NCBI RefSeq assembly: GCF_025502585.1
Contig: NZ_CP106679.1
Location: 2,821,501 to 2,885,500 of the forward strand
Length of the DNA stretch: 64,000 bases
Source of the DNA: Reichenbachiella agarivorans
Lineage (GTDB): Bacteria; Bacteroidota; Bacteroidia; Cytophagales; Cyclobacteriaceae
Direction: 5' to 3'
In this document: positions 46,304 through 54,279 of the stretch, piece after piece
Numbering within the stretch: position 1 is the stretch's first letter
Layout: each line of letters opens with the position of its first letter
The notes under the pieces: generated by a model
Seen by the model: the letters and a program-made list of their open reading frames with translations, nothing else
Database searches by the model: none
What the model was told of the DNA's origin: nothing
Program-made: the position numbers and the translations under genes

Positions 46304-47020
46304 ATGAAATTAGATGTTTTGGTATTTGCCGCTCACCCTGATGATGCAGAATTAACTTGTGGAGGAACCATACTGTCATTGGTGGCATCTGGAAAGAAAG
46401 TAGGAATTGTAGATTTTACCAGAGGAGAGATGGGTACACGTGGTACGCCGGAAATCCGTGATGCTGAGGCTGCCAAAGCAGCAGAGATTTTAGGGTTGAG
46501 TATTCGATACAACTTGAGATTTAGAGATGTGTTTTTTCAAAATGATGATGAACACGTACTCAAAGTGGTAGAACAAATCAGGAGATTTCAACCCACTACG
46601 ATTTTGGCGAATGCCCTCTCTGATAGGCATCCAGATCATGGAAAAGCCGCTGCTCTGGTTAAAAGAGCCTTGTTTTTAGCTGGATTGAGGAAAATTGAAA
46701 CCCAATGGGAGGGAAAAGCACAAGAGTATTGGCATGCCAAAAACTTGTATCACTACATTCAAACCGATTGGCATCAACCAGATTTTGTGGTGGATGTATC
46801 TGATTTTTGGGAGCAGAGAATGAAAGCTGTTAAAGCCTTTCAGTCTCAATTTTTTGATCCCAAGGGTGCTGCATCAAACACCTTAATTTCTTCACCAGAT
46901 TTTATGGAGCTGTTGGAAGCCAGAGGGAGAGAGTTTGGTATGGCGATTCGTTCTCAATATGGAGAAGGGTTCGTCTCAGATCGGATGGTAGGTGTGGCAG
47001 ATTTGTCCTCCTTGCTTTGA
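46304..47020 (+). CDS. bshB1: Bacillithiol biosynthesis deacetylase BshB1
   Basis: A 238-residue zinc deacetylase of the LmbE-like fold that removes the acetyl group from GlcNAc-malate in bacillithiol synthesis. AAHPDDAELTCGGTI near residues 9-23 carries the metal ligands; DFTRGEMGTRGTPEIRDAEA and SDRHPDHGKAAALV (third ligand) follow, and the C-terminus YGEGFVSDRMVGVADL is the BshB1 ending. The last 67 bases overlap the convergent M50 protease gene. bshA and bshC are not in the window. Confidence 0.94.
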   Translation: MKLDVLVFAAHPDDAELTCGGTILSLVASGKKVGIVDFTRGEMGTRGTPEIRDAEAAKAAEILGLSIRYNLRFRDVFFQNDDEHVLKVVEQIRRFQPTTILANALSDRHPDHGKAAALVKRALFLAGLRKIETQWEGKAQEYWHAKNLYHYIQTDWHQPDFVVDVSDFWEQRMKAVKAFQSQFFDPKGAASNTLISSPDFMELLEARGREFGMAIRSQYGEGFVSDRMVGVADLSSLL

Positions 47021-48153
47021 GTTTCAACAATATCAAAGGGTTTAGGACTAAAGCACAAGACAAAGACGACCAAAGCCATCCATCCCAGTACTTTTCGCTT
47101 GAGATTTAGTGGGGTGTCAATAAGGACTGGTGGGTGATAAATGCCCATCACTCTGCCAAGAATGAATGAAAATAGCAGCCATCCCGTGTAACCCTCTGCC
47201 AGTGGAAAGAAATAAACCGTCACGAGTTGTGCTGCAAATATCCCCAAAGCATACATGAGCCGTTCTCTTTTTTCTGATGAAAAGTGATGTAGACTGAGGT
47301 AAAGGAATCCCACATACAATGCCTCATCCATCATCCAATTGGACAGTTGATAGGGAGAAGCAATTCCCAATCCAGCATAATAGACGAAAATCAGGAAAAA
47401 CACTTTTGAAAACAGACGATGCTTTGTCGGTCCAATCAGACCATATAGTATATGTCCACCATCGAGTTGGCCTATAGGTAGCAGATTGAGTGCAGTAAAA
47501 AATAGTGCCAAATACCCTGCGAATAAATAAGGGTAATGGATCATTTCGTAGGCGTGAGGAATCAGTTTTGGGTCTGAGACCACATAGTTTTCAAAAAAGG
47601 AAAATAGCAGGTTTGGACCTAAGACAAATACCAAAGAACCTTCATCGTACGCGTGCTCAGCATAGTTTTCTCCCCACTGCTCGTACTCAGGGTGGATCTG
47701 ATAGATGTAATCCAAAGAAGGAAGCGTAGCAAAACCATACCAAATGACAAAGAATGCTACTACGAATCCAGCTAAAGGACCTGCAATTCCAATATCAAAG
47801 TATTTTTTACGGCTATCTACTCTTTCCTTGATTTTGATGAAGGCTCCCATGGTACCAATGGATGGACTACCTATGAATCCCAGCCAGAGCGGGATGTAGT
47901 AGGGGAGGGTGACTTTGACTTTGTGGTATTGGGCAGTGAAGTAATGCCCAAACTCATGAACAGTAAGTATGAGTAAGAAAGGGATAGAAAAGGTAAATCC
48001 AGTCATGAATTCAGTCCAACCGACTGTTTCTTCTCCAAATAGCAAGGACTTGCCGCTGATCCATTCTGCACCTGAAATCGTCGTAGTAATGATTGTCAAG
48101 ATGAAAAGGGAAATTTGTATGTAGAGCTGTTTGTTGCTTTTGTGATCAGACAT
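46954..48153 (-). CDS. Site-2 protease-family membrane metallopeptidase (M50)
   Basis: A 399-residue polytopic membrane protein. The zinc motif HEFGH (in LTVHEFGHYFTAQYH) is near residues 75-79, and the third ligand lies in LLPIGQLDGGHILYG near 230-244. About eight membrane segments are visible. The family cuts membrane-bound substrates; the target is unknown. The ATG at 48153 fits better than the upstream one at 48177. The last 22 or so codons lie antisense to the conserved end of bshB1. Confidence 0.88.
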   Translation of the reverse strand: MSDHKSNKQLYIQISLFILTIITTTISGAEWISGKSLLFGEETVGWTEFMTGFTFSIPFLLILTVHEFGHYFTAQYHKVKVTLPYYIPLWLGFIGSPSIGTMGAFIKIKERVDSRKKYFDIGIAGPLAGFVVAFFVIWYGFATLPSLDYIYQIHPEYEQWGENYAEHAYDEGSLVFVLGPNLLFSFFENYVVSDPKLIPHAYEMIHYPYLFAGYLALFFTALNLLPIGQLDGGHILYGLIGPTKHRLFSKVFFLIFVYYAGLGIASPYQLSNWMMDEALYVGFLYLSLHHFSSEKRERLMYALGIFAAQLVTVYFFPLAEGYTGWLLFSFILGRVMGIYHPPVLIDTPLNLKRKVLGWMALVVFVLCFSPKPFDIVETQSKEDKSATPTIRSETNPSPY

Positions 48154-48790
48154 GTGATTTGATTTTGAATACATCATCAGGCGTGGTGATGTGGAGGGTG
48201 TTGATACCTACTGATTTTGCTCCCTCTAGATTTTCTAGTTTGTCATCAAGGAAGATAGCATTTTCTGCTTGAATACCACTCGTAGCTAATAGGTTGAGAT
48301 AGATGTCTGCATTGGGCTTTCGGAGATGTATGCGATGAGAAAAAAACACGTCATGTGCAAAATCATGCAGCGAGTTTTTACCACTCACTTGCTGCAATAT
48401 CTGATTAAAAGCAGTTTCATGTATCTCATTGGTATTGCTCAGAATCATCACACGGTAGTTTTTTTGTAAATCTAATAGCAATTCAAGTCTTTGAATAGGG
48501 ATTTCACCCAGCATGGCGTTCCAAGCTCTATCAATGGTTGCATCGTCAGACTGTGTATCAATCATTTTTCTGACCTCTTCGCGAAAGACAGTACTAGAGA
48601 TATTGCCCATCTCATATTGTTTGAAAACCTCAGATTGTTGGTAGAGCTGGATTACCTCTTGGTAGGGGTGACCAGATAGTGCCGCAAAAGCACTGACAGT
48701 GGCTAATTCATCTAGATTGATGATTACCCCGCCGAGATCGAAAATTATTGTATTGATATTCAAAAGAAATGTTTGTGTAATATTAGGCAA
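48146..48790 (-). CDS. HAD-family hydrolase (YihX-like phosphatase)
   Basis: A 214-residue HAD phosphatase. Motif I is IIFDLGGVIINLD near residues 15-27, motif II VMILSNTNEIHE near 113-124, and motif III/IV HLRKPNADIYL with AIFLDDKLENLEGA. The cap between motifs I and II is helical, as in YihX-type sugar or nucleotide phosphatases. No ATG fits the conserved start; TTG at 48790 or TTG at 48763 (just before NINTIIFDL) must be used, the latter being closer to the usual N-terminus. It overlaps the M50 gene start by eight bases. Confidence 0.86.
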   Translation of the reverse strand: MPNITQTFLLNINTIIFDLGGVIINLDELATVSAFAALSGHPYQEVIQLYQQSEVFKQYEMGNISSTVFREEVRKMIDTQSDDATIDRAWNAMLGEIPIQRLELLLDLQKNYRVMILSNTNEIHETAFNQILQQVSGKNSLHDFAHDVFFSHRIHLRKPNADIYLNLLATSGIQAENAIFLDDKLENLEGAKSVGINTLHITTPDDVFKIKSHV

Positions 48791-48842
48791 ATATGTAACA
48801 TTGCACTCCCAAATTCAAGGTGGTCTTCAAGACAATTTTGAA

Positions 48843-48916
48843 GGGCCTATAGCTCAGTTGGTTAGAGCACCTGACTCATAATCAGGTGGTCCCTGGTTCG
48901 AGCCCAGGTGGGCCCA
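48843..48916 (+). tRNA. tRNA with CAU anticodon (Ile2 or elongator Met)
   Basis: A complete 74-base cloverleaf: acceptor stem GGGCCTA with TGGGCCC, D arm GCTC/GAGC, anticodon stem CCTGA/TCAGG with loop CTCATAA, a five-base variable loop and T arm CCTGG/CCAGG. The discriminator is A and CCA is not encoded. C4-G69 and C5-G68 in the acceptor stem are the pairs used by TilS, which favours an isoleucine tRNA with lysidine at the wobble position, but the elongator methionine tRNA cannot be excluded. Confidence 0.9.
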
Positions 48917-48918
48917 CA

Positions 48919-48953
48919 AAAAGCTCCTATATGACAAGTATAGGAGCTTTTTT
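48919..48953 (+). terminator. Rho-independent terminator of the tRNA
   Basis: A 13-base perfect stem, aaaagctcctata and tataggagctttt, with a seven-base loop and a run of six T. It begins two bases after the tRNA. Confidence 0.92.
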
Positions 48954-49068
48954 GTTTTCGTTCTCATCGCAGGTGTGCTGCATGGGATGGGGCATTCCGT
49001 ATTTCAGAGAATTAAATAAACAACCTACCGCTGATGAGCTCTCAGCTATTTTAGTTTTCTTTGCAGCC

Positions 49069-49806
49069 ATGTCAAAACCATTTTTTTCGATATACGAGGA
49101 TAATCATCTGCTCATAGTGGACAAGTCTCCTGGCATCTTGGTTCAGGGAGATAAAACGGGGGATAAACCTCTCTTGGATCACTGCAAGGACTACATCAAG
49201 AAAAAGTATGACAAACCTGGGGCGGTATTTTTAGGTACAGTTCATCGGTTGGATAGACCTGTCAGTGGTTTGGTGGTGTTTGCCCGAACTTCTAAGAGTT
49301 TAGAGCGAATGAATAAGTTATTCAAGGAGCGTAAGATCAAAAAGGTCTATTGGGCCATTGTCAAAAAAAAGCCACCTAAGAGTGAAGACAAACTGGTACA
49401 TTGGTTGAAAAAGGATGAATCCATCAACAAGACCACGGCTCATGACAAAGAAGTAGAGGGATCGCAGCGAGCAGAATTGAAATACAAGATTTTGGGACAT
49501 CTCAATGACCATTACCTATTGGAAGTACAGCCCCTGACTGGCAGACCTCATCAGATCCGTGTGCAGTTGGCAAGCATGGGATGTCCGATCAGAGGAGACA
49601 TCAAGTATGGTTTTGCCAAGCCCAACCCAGATGGCAATATCAATCTCCATGCTCGATCGCTTGATTTTATTCACCCAGTCAGTGCGGAGCCTGTCAAGGT
49701 TGTGGCAGGTGTACCAAGCAATGAATTTTGGGAGCAGTATTTGGTCTTGGACAAAAAGTCAGCTAAGATTAAAAGTAAGGATAAATACATGGACAAACTG
49801 CAGTAA
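49069..49806 (+). CDS. RluA-family pseudouridine synthase
   Basis: A 245-residue enzyme that isomerises uridines in rRNA or tRNA. The catalytic aspartate lies in HRLDRPVSGLVVFA near residues 61-74; LTGRPHQIRVQLA near 157-169 and the closing LHARSLDFIHP are family landmarks. There is no S4 domain. The open frame extends upstream to 48886, inside the tRNA, but the family start is MSKPFFSIYEDNHLLI at 49069. The next gene begins on the base after the stop codon. Confidence 0.91.
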   Translation: MSKPFFSIYEDNHLLIVDKSPGILVQGDKTGDKPLLDHCKDYIKKKYDKPGAVFLGTVHRLDRPVSGLVVFARTSKSLERMNKLFKERKIKKVYWAIVKKKPPKSEDKLVHWLKKDESINKTTAHDKEVEGSQRAELKYKILGHLNDHYLLEVQPLTGRPHQIRVQLASMGCPIRGDIKYGFAKPNPDGNINLHARSLDFIHPVSAEPVKVVAGVPSNEFWEQYLVLDKKSAKIKSKDKYMDKLQ

Positions 49807-50121
49807 ATGAGTTTTCTGAATAGGTTGCAGGATAGGTGGAAACTGAAAAGTATCAGGCAAGTCATAGTTGTTTTGATTGTTTTTGCTTGTACAGGTTTTT
49901 CAGTGATGTTTTTAAAGAAGCCCATCATGGGTTTCATTCTGACTTCTGATGAGTATCAGGTAGTCTTTACAGTTCTGTATTATATTCTTATTCTACCTAT
50001 TTACTTCGTTATTTTGTTGTTCTATGGTTTTTTATTTGGTCAATTCAATTTTTTCTGGACATTCGTCAAAAGAACCTGGTACCGTATGACGGCTCAAAAA
50101 TCAAAAATTGATGCTAAGTAA
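49807..50121 (+). CDS. Small two-helix membrane protein (DUF6787-like)
   Basis: A 104-residue protein with two hydrophobic segments (about 20-37 and 52-78) and basic ends (FLNRLQDRWKLKSIRQ, WYRMTAQKSK). It resembles the DUF6787 group, small membrane proteins of Bacteroidota sometimes mislabelled as prolipoprotein transferases. It sits between rlu and pabB with no gap on the left and an 11-base overlap on the right. Function unknown. Confidence 0.7.
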   Translation: MSFLNRLQDRWKLKSIRQVIVVLIVFACTGFSVMFLKKPIMGFILTSDEYQVVFTVLYYILILPIYFVILLFYGFLFGQFNFFWTFVKRTWYRMTAQKSKIDAK

Positions 50122-51079
50122 AGTGGAAGCCATTGATCGTATCAACGATCTCTCTTCCAATCATATTCCATTCTTATTTATCTCCGATTTTAAAAGTGAG
50201 AATAATGAGGTGCTGATCATGGAAGAAATAGATCCAAAACAAATTCTTTATCAAATCAATGGATATGGTAATGTGTCCAAAGTAGAGGATGGAGAGGTAT
50301 CTACCCAATTGATCAAATCTCCGATGTCTTTTGACGCCTATCAACACAAGTTTGATGCAGTCATGGGTCATTTAGAAAAGGGCAATGCATACCTTCTCAA
50401 TCTGACTTGCCCTACTCCCGTGGTAGGGTCATGTAGTTTGAAAGATATTTTCCATCAAAGCACAGCCAAATACAAGCTGTGGTACAAAGGTCAATTTGTA
50501 GTTTTTTCACCAGAAATATTCGTTCAGATCAAGGATGGACAAATCACTTCTCATCCGATGAAGGGCACCATAGACGCATCAATTCCTAATGCAGAGAATA
50601 TACTGTTGTCCAGTGACAAAGAGATGGCGGAGCATGCGACCATTGTTGATTTGATCCGAAATGATATGAGTATCCATGCTGATCATGTAATGGTGGAGCA
50701 GTTTAGGTATGTGGATGAAATCCGTACCAATCACAAGCACTTGTTGCAGGTGAGTTCTAAAATCACGGGGCAATTGAAAGAAGGATATCAGCTCGGTGAA
50801 GTGATTTTCTCGCTATTGCCAGCTGGGTCGATCACTGGGGCTCCTAAACCTAGGACACTTGAGATCATCTCAGAGGTAGAGGGTTATGAGCGTGGGTTCT
50901 ATACAGGAGTGGTGGGATATTTTGATGGCAACAACTTTGACAGTGGCGTGATGATTCGCTTCATCGAGCAACAAGGCGAGCAGTGGATTTACAAGAGCGG
51001 CGGAGGAATTCACTCCCTTAGCAATGCTGCATCTGAGTATCAAGAAATGATAGATAAAGTATATGTACCTATTTATTGA
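50111..51079 (+). CDS. pabB: Aminodeoxychorismate synthase component I
   Basis: A 322-residue chorismate-binding enzyme that makes aminodeoxychorismate for folate. The family stretches are SHPMKGTID (PIKGT-type motif) near 156-164, AEHATIVDLIRNDMS near 177-191, LLPAGSITGAPKPRT near 236-250 and YKSGGGIHSLSNAASEY near 296-312. It lacks the N-terminal domain of larger PabB/TrpE proteins, as is common in this phylum. It overlaps pabC by 17 bases. pabA is not adjacent. Confidence 0.9.
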   Translation: MLSKVEAIDRINDLSSNHIPFLFISDFKSENNEVLIMEEIDPKQILYQINGYGNVSKVEDGEVSTQLIKSPMSFDAYQHKFDAVMGHLEKGNAYLLNLTCPTPVVGSCSLKDIFHQSTAKYKLWYKGQFVVFSPEIFVQIKDGQITSHPMKGTIDASIPNAENILLSSDKEMAEHATIVDLIRNDMSIHADHVMVEQFRYVDEIRTNHKHLLQVSSKITGQLKEGYQLGEVIFSLLPAGSITGAPKPRTLEIISEVEGYERGFYTGVVGYFDGNNFDSGVMIRFIEQQGEQWIYKSGGGIHSLSNAASEYQEMIDKVYVPIY

Positions 51080-51656
51080 AACTGTCTGCTATTTGGATGG
51101 ACAACCTACAATGTTGGCACTGCATCAGCAGCGGTTGGATCGTACGTTTCAATCCTATTTCCCAGAGGCAAAACCACATCAGTTGCATCAGTTGTTACCA
51201 GAGATTCCAGATGATAGCAGGTTCAAGTGTCGAGTAGTTTATGATGGAGATAGTATTTCGGTAGAATATACCCCCTACCTCATACCAAAAATCAAATCGC
51301 TTCGTGTAGTAATATGTGATGATGCAGCATATGCCTACAAGTCTGAAGATAGGAGTAAACTGGTAGAGTTATTTGAAAGGAGAGGTGCTGCAGATGATGT
51401 GTTGATTGTGAAAAATGGGATGGTGACGGATAGTTATTTCGCCAATGTTGCTTTTTATGATGGCAATGAGTGGTTTACGCCAGAGACCTGTTTGCTAGAG
51501 GGAGTGAAAAGAAAATCCTTGATCATGCAGGGACTCCTAAAAGTAAGAGCTATTTCACTTCAAGATATTTCACGATATGAAAAGGTCTCTCTCATCAATG
51601 CCATGCTTGATTTGGGGGAAGTAGAAATTAATGTTAATAGTATTATTTTAAACTGA
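51063..51656 (+). CDS. pabC: Aminotransferase class IV (aminodeoxychorismate lyase-like)
   Basis: A 197-residue PLP fold-type IV protein. The start FIETVCYLDGQP, the lysine region AYKSEDRSKLVELFERRGA near 96-114 and DDVLIVKNGMVTDSYFANVA near 117-136 fit PabC, which converts aminodeoxychorismate to p-aminobenzoate. It is shorter than typical PabC (about 270). The overlap with pabB supports the pathway assignment. Confidence 0.85.
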   Translation: MYLFIETVCYLDGQPTMLALHQQRLDRTFQSYFPEAKPHQLHQLLPEIPDDSRFKCRVVYDGDSISVEYTPYLIPKIKSLRVVICDDAAYAYKSEDRSKLVELFERRGAADDVLIVKNGMVTDSYFANVAFYDGNEWFTPETCLLEGVKRKSLIMQGLLKVRAISLQDISRYEKVSLINAMLDLGEVEINVNSIILN

Positions 51657-51705
51657 AATAGATTTATTTTAATATTGAGTTTAAATAGGGCAATCCGTCA
51701 AGGTT

Positions 51706-52332
51706 ATGATCAGAAAATCAAAAAGTAGAAGCAAGCAAGCCAATCAGCTTAATCACCTGAAAAACATCATCACGTTTAGCAACTTGATGAAGGAATCTGA
51801 TGCCAATATAGTGTATTTGGGTAAAGTGACTCAGTCAACCATAGATGGGATCACCGATATGATGGAAGAGAGCATGATCGATCGTCAGGAAAGTAAGCAG
51901 ACGACCAAGCGTGTCTATCACGTGATGATCGAAGCACTACAAAATATATGCAAGCATGCCGATAGCACGGCTGAATACGCGTCCAACAGTTTGGAACAGG
52001 GCTTAGCCAAGGACGGTATTTTCCTTATTGGTCACAATGAAGAAGAATATTACGTCACTACGGGTAACCAAATCACTACTGAAAACACGATTCGCCTCAG
52101 AGATACACTGGATAAGATCAACGCACTGGATAAAGAGGGTTTGCGAGAGATGCACAAACAAGCCATGGCGCAAGGTGATATCTCTAATGTAGGAGGCGCG
52201 GGACTAGGTTTTATCGACATCAAGAAAAAAACAGGGACGGAGTATGAGTACTATTTTGATCCCGTGAGCGCAGATCACTGCTACTTTATTCTCACCATCA
52301 GAATCCTCAAAGAAGACGTAAAGGATTTTTAA
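51706..52332 (+). CDS. siaB: SiaB-family protein kinase
   Basis: A 208-residue protein with a GHKL-like kinase fold and no transmitter or membrane part. The ATP-binding N box is VMIEALQNICKHAD near residues 73-86, and the G2-like glycine loop is SNVGGAGLGFIDIKKK near 160-175. This is the SiaB (DUF6272) layout. SiaB of Pseudomonas aeruginosa phosphorylates the regulator SiaC (family knowledge). The next gene, 158 bases on, is SiaC-like. It heads the signalling cluster; no SiaD-type diguanylate cyclase is present. Confidence 0.87.
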   Translation: MIRKSKSRSKQANQLNHLKNIITFSNLMKESDANIVYLGKVTQSTIDGITDMMEESMIDRQESKQTTKRVYHVMIEALQNICKHADSTAEYASNSLEQGLAKDGIFLIGHNEEEYYVTTGNQITTENTIRLRDTLDKINALDKEGLREMHKQAMAQGDISNVGGAGLGFIDIKKKTGTEYEYYFDPVSADHCYFILTIRILKEDVKDF

Positions 52333-52401
52333 ATCCTATTCAAGCTATATTTTAGACACCTTACGAGAATTTCTTAATAGGAAAAATAGGTAAAAAAGCT
52401 G

Positions 52402-52433
52402 GTTGTTTGCGGTGCGATAGTTCTCTACATTTG
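52402..52433 (+). promoter_or_regulatory. Probable promoter upstream of siaC
   Basis: TACATTTG at 52426-52433 is a perfect -7 box, with GTTG at 52402-52405 as a -33 box (20-base spacer); the adjacent TTTG at 52406-52409 would give a spacer of 16. It suggests that siaC and the genes after it can be transcribed independently of siaB. Confidence 0.5.
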
Positions 52434-52490
52434 TAACAGCAGTAGAATAGAATGTTTCACAGTAGGCATGTCCTACACAATCGAGCCGCT

Positions 52491-52895
52491 ATGGATGGAT
52501 ATTTCATTAGAGCTACAGGTTCTACCCCTTCAATAGAATTTAATCCTGCAAAAGGACTTCTGGAGATTACAGGGGTGTCAACACCAGATGACCCATTGAG
52601 TTTTTATGGGCATATATTTAGTCTTTTGCATGAATTTGAAAGTGCAAACAAGAAGGAAATCGTAGTGAATTTTGGATTAAAGAATATGACTGGTTCTACC
52701 ACTTATATTTATATTTTGGTCAAAAAATTGATCTCACTACAAAATGATACTAGAAAAGTCGTTTTCAATTGGTACTATGAAAAGAACAATGAAAAAATTC
52801 TTGAAGTAGGCAAAGAGATCAGTCAGCATTATCAGCATCCTTTCAATTACATAGGTGTTTTTAAAATAAAACAGTCTTTGAGGCAAGCGAGCTAA
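52491..52895 (+). CDS. siaC: SiaC-family regulatory phosphoprotein
   Basis: A 134-residue protein of the DUF1987/SiaC family. IRATGSTPSIEFNPAKGLLE near residues 6-25 and ITGVSTPDDPLSFYG are the family start. A Thr/Ser-rich stretch (NMTGSTTYIYI, about 65-75) lies where SiaC of Pseudomonas carries its phosphorylated threonine, so T67, S69 or T70 are candidate sites. An upstream ATG at 52452 would add 13 residues without similarity. SiaC normally activates the diguanylate cyclase SiaD when unphosphorylated; that partner is absent here. Confidence 0.86.
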   Translation: MDGYFIRATGSTPSIEFNPAKGLLEITGVSTPDDPLSFYGHIFSLLHEFESANKKEIVVNFGLKNMTGSTTYIYILVKKLISLQNDTRKVVFNWYYEKNNEKILEVGKEISQHYQHPFNYIGVFKIKQSLRQAS

Positions 52896-52959
52896 AACAA
52901 TTGCCTGTAAGTGTGAATATTTTTCTTTCTGCTGCTATATTTAAGAAAAGAAAAGTATT

Positions 52960-54276
52960 GTGAATAGAAAGAAGTACCTGTCAATTTTTATTATATCTCT
53001 TCTGCTTTGTACAGAAGGGATTGCCCAAAAAATCACCAGTGATGAGCTGAATCAATTACGAGATCAAGCTGCATCTTCTACGGTGTATTTAGTCACTAGT
53101 ATAGTTTTATTGCTTGCACTCATAGTCGGAGCTTTGATTGCTTTCAGCAAATTGAAGAATACCCAAAAGGCACAAGAGGAACTTGACAAGCTCAAGGGGA
53201 TGTACCAAAATCAAATCGATGAGCTGAATGAGGATTTAAAAGATGCCAGAGTTCAGGGCCAAGGTCTCTATCAAAAGCTTCAAGTCCTAAATAATAAGAA
53301 CAAAGAGATTAAAAAGGTGTTCAAAGAAGCCTATGACAAGGTGTTGGCACAGAATGCGGAGTTGAAAGGGAGACTGGGTGATAGCCAAAAAAGTGGCAAC
53401 CAATCCGAACTGGAAAAGATCTACGACAAGTTGGAAGATGCGCAAGCCATGGTGTTGCATTCTGAGAAAATGGCCTCTTTGGGTCAGTTGACTGCCGGCA
53501 TTGCACATGAGATTAACAATCCAGTCAATTTTGTATCCAATGGAGTCAACTCCATCAAAGAGAACTTTGAAAAATACCAATTGTTCATCCAAAACTATCG
53601 CACGATATGTGAGCAACAGACGATAGAGGAGGTCAAGAAACTCTACAAATCGATCCGTGAAGATGACAAAGAATACGAAGAATTAAGAACCCTTACAGAA
53701 GAATCAATCGACGATGTGAGCTATGGTACCAACCGGATCACCGAGATTGTCAATGGATTGAGGATTTTCTCTCGTCAGGACGAGCATGAAGTCAAAGAAG
53801 CCGAAATAGAGACTATTATTGACAATGCATTGCTTATTTTGAAGCCTAAGTACAAAAAGAAGGCAAAGATTCTCAAAGATTATGATCATGGACTCAAAGC
53901 GATCAAATGCCTACCTGGTCAACTGAACCAAGCTCTGGTTAATTTGATTGGAAATGCAGCGGATGCTATAGATTTCAAAGGAACAATTACAATCAGAACC
54001 ATCGATGTAGATGCGGATACTGTGCAGATTCAAGTGCAGGATGATGGCAAGGGTATTCCAGAAGATGTACGCAAGAAAATATTTGATCCATTCTTTACTA
54101 CAAAACCAGTAGGCAAGGGGACTGGTTTGGGCTTGTCCATTACATACAGTATCATTGACAAACATGGAGGGACTATTACTGTAGATAGTACCTTAGGCAA
54201 GGGGACTATTTTTACTGTGACCATTCCCAAAGTGATTAAATTGAAAAAAACCAGAAACGAGAATAAATTCATATAG
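52960..54276 (+). CDS. Membrane sensor histidine kinase
   Basis: A 438-residue kinase. A signal peptide (to about IAQKI) is followed by a membrane segment near 44-62, so the sensor part is only about 20 residues. A long coiled coil (about 65-160) leads to the H box SLGQLTAGIAHEINNPVNF near 171-189. The HATPase domain has NLIGNAADAIDF (N), DDGKGIPEDV (G1), FDPFFTTKPVGKGTGLGLS (F/G2). GTG at 52960 is the start because the signal peptide follows immediately. It is three bases from the response regulator gene, so the two form a pair. Confidence 0.9.
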   Translation: MNRKKYLSIFIISLLLCTEGIAQKITSDELNQLRDQAASSTVYLVTSIVLLLALIVGALIAFSKLKNTQKAQEELDKLKGMYQNQIDELNEDLKDARVQGQGLYQKLQVLNNKNKEIKKVFKEAYDKVLAQNAELKGRLGDSQKSGNQSELEKIYDKLEDAQAMVLHSEKMASLGQLTAGIAHEINNPVNFVSNGVNSIKENFEKYQLFIQNYRTICEQQTIEEVKKLYKSIREDDKEYEELRTLTEESIDDVSYGTNRITEIVNGLRIFSRQDEHEVKEAEIETIIDNALLILKPKYKKKAKILKDYDHGLKAIKCLPGQLNQALVNLIGNAADAIDFKGTITIRTIDVDADTVQIQVQDDGKGIPEDVRKKIFDPFFTTKPVGKGTGLGLSITYSIIDKHGGTITVDSTLGKGTIFTVTIPKVIKLKKTRNENKFI

Positions 54277-54279
54277 ACT

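Noticed and set aside
48699-48881. A 60-codon + strand frame that runs into the tRNA
   Set aside because: It covers the HAD gene start and half of the tRNA; it is a by-product of both.
48886-49068. A 61-codon N-terminal extension of the RluA-type gene
   Set aside because: It begins inside the tRNA, spans its terminator and shows no similarity; the family start is the ATG at 49069.
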